A stretch of 64,000 bases of DNA, from assembly GCA_964544055.1 (NCBI GenBank), contig CAZJAA010000001.1, positions 62,001-126,000 of the forward strand. Direction: 5' to 3'. Below are positions 59,371 to 64,000 of the stretch, piece by piece; the first letter of the stretch is position 1, and every line of letters starts with the position of its first letter. This stretch comes from SIG299 sp964544055 (lineage in GTDB: Bacteria; Bacillota; Clostridia; Lachnospirales; Lachnospiraceae). Under the pieces are notes generated by a model. It worked only from the letters and a program-made list of their open reading frames with translations, did no database searches and was not told the DNA's origin. The position numbers and the translations under genes were made by a program.

Positions 59371-60045
59371 TTACTCTCCGGTCTTTTCCGAGACAATGTG
59401 CTGCATCGCAGCCACGACTTCATCAATCGAAAGGTCAGAGGTATCCAATTCCACAGCATCCTCCGCTTTTTTCAGAGGAGTTACCTCACGGTGCATATCG
59501 CGGTAGTCTCTTTCTTCAATTTCCTTTTGCAGCTGCATAAGGTCACATTCCATCCCTTTTGCTGTAAGCTCGTCAAAACGACGTTTTGCACGCACTTTGG
59601 AAGATGCCGTCAGATAAATTTTAACCTCAGCATCCGGAAGCACCACAGTTCCGATATCTCTGCCGTCCATGACAACACTTGTTGTTTTTGCAAGTGCCTG
59701 CTGTAATGCTACCATTTTTTCACGCACCCTGCGGTGTGCAGACACTTCTGATGCCATAACGCCTGCTTCCGGTGTACGAATCAGACCATTGACATTTTCC
59801 CCATTTAAATAGATAACCTGCTCACCATTTTCGTATGTAAGCGAAACATCGATATTGTCCAATTCACCAACCACGGCAACCTCATCATTTCCGCCGATTC
59901 CTTTTCTTGAACAATACAGTCCAATTGCACGATACATGGCACCGGTGTCTACATATACCATGTTGCGGCTTTTCGCAAGTGCCCTTGCCATTGTACTTTT
60001 TCCTGCACCTGCAGGTCCATCAATCGCAATGTTGATTTTTTTCAT
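59371..60045 (-). CDS. cmk: Cytidylate kinase
   Basis: The 224-residue enzyme phosphorylates CMP and dCMP. It has the P-loop DGPAGAGKST, YVDTGAMYRA, MDGRDIGTVVLP and the lid-region RRFDEL. The ribosome binding site of ispH-S1 lies within its last codons, implying coupled translation. Confidence 0.97.
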   Translation of the reverse strand: MKKINIAIDGPAGAGKSTMARALAKSRNMVYVDTGAMYRAIGLYCSRKGIGGNDEVAVVGELDNIDVSLTYENGEQVIYLNGENVNGLIRTPEAGVMASEVSAHRRVREKMVALQQALAKTTSVVMDGRDIGTVVLPDAEVKIYLTASSKVRAKRRFDELTAKGMECDLMQLQKEIEERDYRDMHREVTPLKKAEDAVELDTSDLSIDEVVAAMQHIVSEKTGE

Positions 60046-60072
60046 AGTTCAGTTCTCCTAACTGGATATTTT

Positions 60073-61305
60073 TTAATAAATGGAACTTCCTGCGGCATAG
60101 CCGGTTGACCACGCAATTTGTAAATTGAATCCGCCCGTCATGGCGTCCACATCCAGAACCTCACCGGCAAAATACAGTCCGGAAACAAGCTTTGATTCCA
60201 TCGTGGATGGTTTAATTTCTTTTACGTCAATACCGCCCTTTGTAATAACCGCTTCTTTATAGTCCCGCAGTCCGGATATGTGCATGGTCAGATTCTTTAA
60301 CAAATAGCCGAGTTTTCTTCGTTCTTCTTTGGAAACAGCATTCACTTTTTTCTCCGGTTCTATTCCGGAAAGTTCCACAATTACATCAATCATTTTTTGC
60401 GGAAGTAGCTTATCCAAAGCATTTTTAAAACATTTATTTCTGCTTTCCTCAAAATCGGACAATATTCTTGCATCCAGCATTTCTTCCGTTAATGCCGGCT
60501 TTAAGTCAACCTGTATTATCGGAAATTCTTGTCCTTTTCGAAGTTCTTCTGCAGTATAGCTGCTGGCACTCAGTACCAGCGGACCGCTTACACCGAAGTG
60601 AGTAAACAACATTTCTCCCATATCCGAATATAACACCTTTTTACCTTGCAGCAGCTTTAACTCGACATTTTTTAAAGTAAGTCCCATCAGACGTGAGGCA
60701 AATGCTTCTTCGATGTTTAATGCAACTAATGATGGTGAAAGTGCTGTTACCGTATGTCCAAGCTGCCTTGCAAACCGATAGCCGTCACCGGTGGAACCCG
60801 TGCTCTGATAAGAAAGTCCTCCGGTTGCTACAATACAGGCATCTGCCGTAATTTTTCGAGTTCCGGAAAGAATCTGCCGAAAGCATCCATTTTCCACGAT
60901 TATATCGTTGACCTCTGAATTTAGATGCAGCTGTACGCCAAGCTGTTCCATATAATGCTGCAACACTTTAATGACATCAGAAGAATGGTCGGACTGCGGA
61001 AATACCCGCATACCACGCTCCGTCTTGATTGGCAGGCTGATTCGTTCAAAAAAATCCATCACGGCAAAATTATTAAAACCATGAAAGGCACTATATAAAA
61101 AACGAGGATTGGTTACAATCTGCTTCATTAAATCTTCCATATCACAGGCATTTGTAATGTTACAACGACCTTTTCCTGTTATGAAAAGCTTTTTTCCAAG
61201 CTTTTCATTTTTTTCAAACAAATGAACTTCATTTCCGTTTTCAGCAGCTGCAATAGCAGCCATCATGCCTGCTGCACCGCCACCCACAACAATTACTTTA
61301 CTCAT
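60073..61305 (-). CDS. HI0933/YhiN/BaiN-type NAD(P)/FAD-dependent flavoprotein
   Basis: The 410-residue protein begins with a FAD-binding Rossmann motif (VVGGGAAGMMAAI) and has ITGKGRCNITNAC, ATGGLSYQSTGSTGDG and a C-terminal FAD motif (GLYFAGEVLDVDAMTGGFNLQ), all of the HI0933 family. One member (BaiN) reduces bile acid intermediates, but most are uncharacterised and linkage to cmk/ispH is common. A second member begins at the left edge of the window. Confidence 0.88.
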   Translation of the reverse strand: MSKVIVVGGGAAGMMAAIAAAENGNEVHLFEKNEKLGKKLFITGKGRCNITNACDMEDLMKQIVTNPRFLYSAFHGFNNFAVMDFFERISLPIKTERGMRVFPQSDHSSDVIKVLQHYMEQLGVQLHLNSEVNDIIVENGCFRQILSGTRKITADACIVATGGLSYQSTGSTGDGYRFARQLGHTVTALSPSLVALNIEEAFASRLMGLTLKNVELKLLQGKKVLYSDMGEMLFTHFGVSGPLVLSASSYTAEELRKGQEFPIIQVDLKPALTEEMLDARILSDFEESRNKCFKNALDKLLPQKMIDVIVELSGIEPEKKVNAVSKEERRKLGYLLKNLTMHISGLRDYKEAVITKGGIDVKEIKPSTMESKLVSGLYFAGEVLDVDAMTGGFNLQIAWSTGYAAGSSIY

Positions 61306-61345
61306 ATTCCTCCAATGTTGTCCTCAATTACCGTTTTATTTCAAA

Positions 61346-61374
61346 ATACTAACCGCCGTTTCGCACTTTAACAA
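61346..61374 (-). promoter_or_regulatory. Possible promoter of the flavoprotein-cmk-ispH operon
   Basis: TTGTTA, 17 bp and TAGTAT on the minus strand, between the upstream terminator and the gene at 60073. Confidence 0.4.
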
Positions 61375-61401
61375 GGGCATCCTCAAAATAACAGAAAGAA
61401 C

Positions 61402-61426
61402 GGTAAGCATGATATTCATGCTTACC
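61402..61426 (-). terminator. Hairpin overlapping the GerMN stop codon
   Basis: A perfect 11-bp stem GGTAAGCATGA/TCATGCTTACC with a 3-base loop includes the stop codon of the gene at 61422; the minus strand continues GTTCTTTCTGTTATTTTG. Confidence 0.65.
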
Positions 61427-61991
61427 TCCCAAGATATACTTCATCTAATTCAAATTCCAAATGCCCGCTATGATACGGATTGCCTTCTATGCTGATGTAA
61501 ATCTTTTTATACTGAGGAAGATTGTCCAATATGCTTTGCGCAAGAATATCAATAATGGAGCCTTCTACTGAAGCCCCTACATCAACCACCGGCACTGCAT
61601 CCGACAGGAAGTCAATCCGGACATTTTCTCCTTCGATAATGATATCGTTGATTCCAAGATAAAAGCCCTCATCTTCCATGGCTTCCACCACCTGTTCTGC
61701 AATCAGCTCCGGAGTAACCTCCTCTTCGGCCGTAACCAGTACAGTAACTGCTTCTTTTTCAAGATTTTCAGGATTTAAAGTATAGATAATGATTTCCTTA
61801 TTTTCCAGCGGAGCAATATTGTCTGCGGTTCCGCCGGATGACGAATTATCAGGAAGAACAAAAGAAACAGCTTTTGTAGGATTTGGCGTTCCTTTTGAAT
61901 TTTCCGGAGCTTCGTTGTTTCCGCAGCCGGAAAAAAGAAACGCTGCACAAATGCAGAGCATAGCATATATCAGACATTTTTTTTGCATCAT
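61422..61991 (-). CDS. GerMN-domain lipoprotein
   Basis: The ~190-residue protein has a lipobox signal peptide (FLFSGCGNN), a linker and a single GerMN-type domain (IIIYTLNPENLEKEAVTV ... VRIDFLSDAVP ... LPQYKKIYISIEG). GerM in Bacillus functions in spore germination and cortex. The start is one of two adjacent ATGs (61991 or 61988) after AGGAGG. It lies ~110 bp after pgsA. Confidence 0.75.
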   Translation of the reverse strand: MMQKKCLIYAMLCICAAFLFSGCGNNEAPENSKGTPNPTKAVSFVLPDNSSSGGTADNIAPLENKEIIIYTLNPENLEKEAVTVLVTAEEEVTPELIAEQVVEAMEDEGFYLGINDIIIEGENVRIDFLSDAVPVVDVGASVEGSIIDILAQSILDNLPQYKKIYISIEGNPYHSGHLEFELDEVYLGR

Positions 61992-62103
61992 GCACACCTC
62001 CTGTTTCCTGTTTTACATCCGTTTTTCTGATGTTTCTAAGGCATATCATACAGAGTAACTATGTCATTTCTATGTTATTCCTGTGTCATTTTTGGATTTT
62101 CTT

Positions 62104-62640
62104 TTATTTTGTTTTTAAAACATCTTTATTTTTTACCAAATAATCCAGTAAAGAGATAATGGTTAATGCAAAAGACGCCCAGATAAAGACTGCTTCCAAA
62201 TCAGCAAACCAGCCATAGTCCAAATGAACAATCAGCAGACAGCACATAATCATCTGTGCCGTTGTTTTCACCTTGCCCCAGTAGCTGGCAGCCAGTACAA
62301 GGCCTCCCTCTGCCGCCACTAAGCGAAAACCACTGATAATAAACTCCCTTGCTACAATGACGATGGCAACAAGCAGATTTAAGGTTCCACGCTCCACAAA
62401 ACAGAGAAGTGCCGTGCAGACTAAAAGCTTGTCTGCCAGCGGATCCATAAATTTTCCGAAGTTCGTGACCAGATTATATTTTCTTGCCAGGTGACCGTCT
62501 ACCGCATCCGACAGACACGCCACAATAAAAACAGCCAGGGCAATCCAATTGTTGCCTGAAATTGTATTGTTTAAAAAGAACACAAGAAAAACAGGTATCA
62601 TACACATTCTGAAAATTGTTATCTTATTAGGTAAATTCAT
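62104..62640 (-). CDS. pgsA: CDP-diacylglycerol-glycerol-3-phosphate 3-phosphatidyltransferase
   Basis: PgsA makes phosphatidylglycerol phosphate. The 178-residue membrane protein carries the CDP-alcohol phosphatidyltransferase motif DGHLARKYNLVTNFGKFMDP followed by LADK. I chose the third ATG (62640), six bases after GGAG, giving the usual MNLPNKIT start; earlier ATGs at 62658 and 62652 lack a site. It follows rimO directly, a common pair in Clostridia. Confidence 0.95.
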   Translation of the reverse strand: MNLPNKITIFRMCMIPVFLVFFLNNTISGNNWIALAVFIVACLSDAVDGHLARKYNLVTNFGKFMDPLADKLLVCTALLCFVERGTLNLLVAIVIVAREFIISGFRLVAAEGGLVLAASYWGKVKTTAQMIMCCLLIVHLDYGWFADLEAVFIWASFALTIISLLDYLVKNKDVLKTK

Positions 62641-62659
62641 ATTAATCTCCATTCCCATC

Positions 62660-63994
62660 TTAATCTAAATCACTGATTGCTTCTCCAACAAGGTCGTATT
62701 CCTTCGCTCGTGTAATTTTTACATCCACAAATTCGCCGGAAAGGTACGAATCCTTCGAATGCACAAACACGAAGCCATCTACATTCGGTGCATCCATGTA
62801 AGAACGTCCGATAAAAATATCTTCCTCCGGAAGCTTGCCTTCTATCATGACACGAAGTGTTTTTCCTATCTTCTCTTCGCCACGTTTTTTGGAAATTTGC
62901 TGCTGCAGCTTCATCAGCTCTTTCTGTCGCTGCACCTTAACCTTTTTGGTAATCTGCCCCTTCATGCGTGCCGCCGCAGTGTTTTCCTCCTTGGAGTAAG
63001 TGAACACACCAAGACGCTCAAATCCGGCAGTTTTTACAAATTCCATCAGTTCCTGATGTTCCTCTTCTGTTTCCTGCGGAAAACCGGTAATCAGGGAGGT
63101 CCTGAGTGCAATGTCCGGAATTTCCCGGCGCAGTCTGACAATCAGCTCCTCTAATTCTTTATGACTGGTTCGTCTTCCCATACGTTTTAATATGGTATCT
63201 GCCGCATGTTGGATTGGCATATCCAGATAATGACAGATTTTTGGCTGACGCTTCATGGTTTCAATCAGTTCGTCTGTAATTTCCTCCGGATAACAGTACA
63301 GCAGACGAATCCACTCAATCCCTTCAATTTCACATAGACGGTTCAGCAGCTCCGGCAGCATTTTCTTTCCATATAAATCCACACCGTATACGGTAGTTTC
63401 CTGTGCAATCAACGTCAGTTCCTTTACACCTCCTTCGGCAAGAAACTCTGCTTCTTTTACCAGATGCTCCATCGGAACACTGCGATAATTGCCGCGTAGT
63501 GACGGAATAATGCAATAGGTACAATGCTTGTCACAGCCTTCAGCAATTTTCAGATAGGAAAAATAGCCGCCTGTAGTATTAACGCGGTTCGTTTCCGGAA
63601 GCGGAAGTGCCTGTAAATCGGCATAGTGCTCCGTCTTTTCTCCGTTCAGTGCTTCTTCGATTGCCTCCACAATTTTATCCGTTGCCGTGGTTCCAAGCAC
63701 AGCATCTACCTCCGGAATTTCATTTAAAATTTCCGACTGGTATCTCTGGGCAAGACAGCCGGTTACAAGCAAAACCTTCAACCGTCCGAGTTTTTTATAT
63801 TCTGCCATTTCCAAAATGGTCTGGATGCTTTCTTCCTTTGCATCATGGATAAAGCAACAGGTATTGATAACAATCACATCTGCTTCTGCCTCCTCATTGG
63901 TTAAGGAATATCCCTTATTCTTAAGAAGTCCGAGCATCACCTCACTGTCAACCAGATTTTTATCGCAACCCAATGAAATAAATAGTACGTTCAT
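62660..63994 (-). CDS. rimO: Ribosomal protein S12 methylthiotransferase RimO
   Basis: The 444-residue radical SAM protein has the UPF0004 domain with three cluster cysteines (SLGCDKN, NTCCFI, TGCLAQRY), the radical SAM CxxxCxxC in GCDKHCTYCIIP and a C-terminal TRAM domain. RimO adds a methylthio group to Asp of ribosomal protein S12; the MNVLFISLGCDKNLVDSE start separates it from MiaB. The gene is complete, with its ATG six bases from the window edge. Confidence 0.95.
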   Translation of the reverse strand: MNVLFISLGCDKNLVDSEVMLGLLKNKGYSLTNEEAEADVIVINTCCFIHDAKEESIQTILEMAEYKKLGRLKVLLVTGCLAQRYQSEILNEIPEVDAVLGTTATDKIVEAIEEALNGEKTEHYADLQALPLPETNRVNTTGGYFSYLKIAEGCDKHCTYCIIPSLRGNYRSVPMEHLVKEAEFLAEGGVKELTLIAQETTVYGVDLYGKKMLPELLNRLCEIEGIEWIRLLYCYPEEITDELIETMKRQPKICHYLDMPIQHAADTILKRMGRRTSHKELEELIVRLRREIPDIALRTSLITGFPQETEEEHQELMEFVKTAGFERLGVFTYSKEENTAAARMKGQITKKVKVQRQKELMKLQQQISKKRGEEKIGKTLRVMIEGKLPEEDIFIGRSYMDAPNVDGFVFVHSKDSYLSGEFVDVKITRAKEYDLVGEAISDLD

Positions 63995-64000
63995 CTGTAA

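Overview
The window is a stretch of a low-to-moderate GC Gram-positive chromosome, most likely a spore-forming member of the Lachnospiraceae or a close relative (Clostridia). Supporting signs are a PolC-type replicase, an IspH protein fused to ribosomal S1 domains, the yqfC-yqfD-phoH-ybeY sporulation/RNA block, SpoVB-, BofC- and GerM-like proteins, strong GGAGG ribosome binding sites, a consensus CcpA (cre) site and Firmicutes-type LexA boxes. Every gene I can support lies on the minus strand, so transcription runs from high to low coordinates; plus-strand open frames look like shadows. The assignment rests on gene content and protein resemblance only, not on a database search.

Read in the direction of transcription: rimO, pgsA and a GerMN lipoprotein (63994-61422); an HI0933-type flavoprotein, cmk and ispH-S1 (61305-57436); an orphan cheR (57216-56443); plsX, acpP, rnc, smc, ftsY and a threonine ammonia-lyase (56362-48548); SOS-controlled recA and recX (48093-46342); a cell-envelope island (46259-31873); a Na+-pumping biotin decarboxylase operon with both 12S- and 5S-type carboxyltransferases (31664-26517); bactofilin, pyrH, frr, uppS, cdsA, dxr, rseP, ispG and polC (26293-14198); tRNA-Glu(CTC); a CapA-like lipoprotein, tdk, a barnase-like lipoprotein and barstar (13611-10700); alaS; rpsU; then yqfC, yqfD, phoH, a degenerate PgpH-like protein, ybeY, spoVB-like, bofC-like and the start of a second HI0933-type flavoprotein (7357-1).

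The most striking part is the envelope island at 31.9-46.3 kb. It holds two paralogous modules. Module A encodes a DltC-like carrier, an MBOAT acyltransferase, a DltD/SGNH-like protein, a glutamine-dependent AsnB-type amidotransferase, a membrane-anchored transglutaminase-like protein with Ig-like repeats, an aspartate/glutamate racemase and an amino-acid adenylating enzyme, followed by a lipoprotein. Module B has transglutaminase, MBOAT, SGNH and a paralogous lipoprotein, without its own carrier or ligase. Both MBOATs end in a hexapeptide FIYNQ(F/Y), which fits the acyl-shuttle tail known from Dlt-type systems, and both SGNH-like partners have Cys where the usual serine nucleophile would be (GDCEVY). 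My reading is a Dlt-like pathway that places an acidic or amidated (possibly D-) amino acid on a surface polymer; substrate and acceptor are unknown.

Other points of interest are a barnase-like nuclease tethered as a lipoprotein with barstar and a gene remnant between them, a PgpH-position HD protein whose catalytic residues appear to be lost, a 64-bp perfect palindrome overlapping the polC stop codon with a diverged copy 184 bp away, and several small repeated intergenic motifs.
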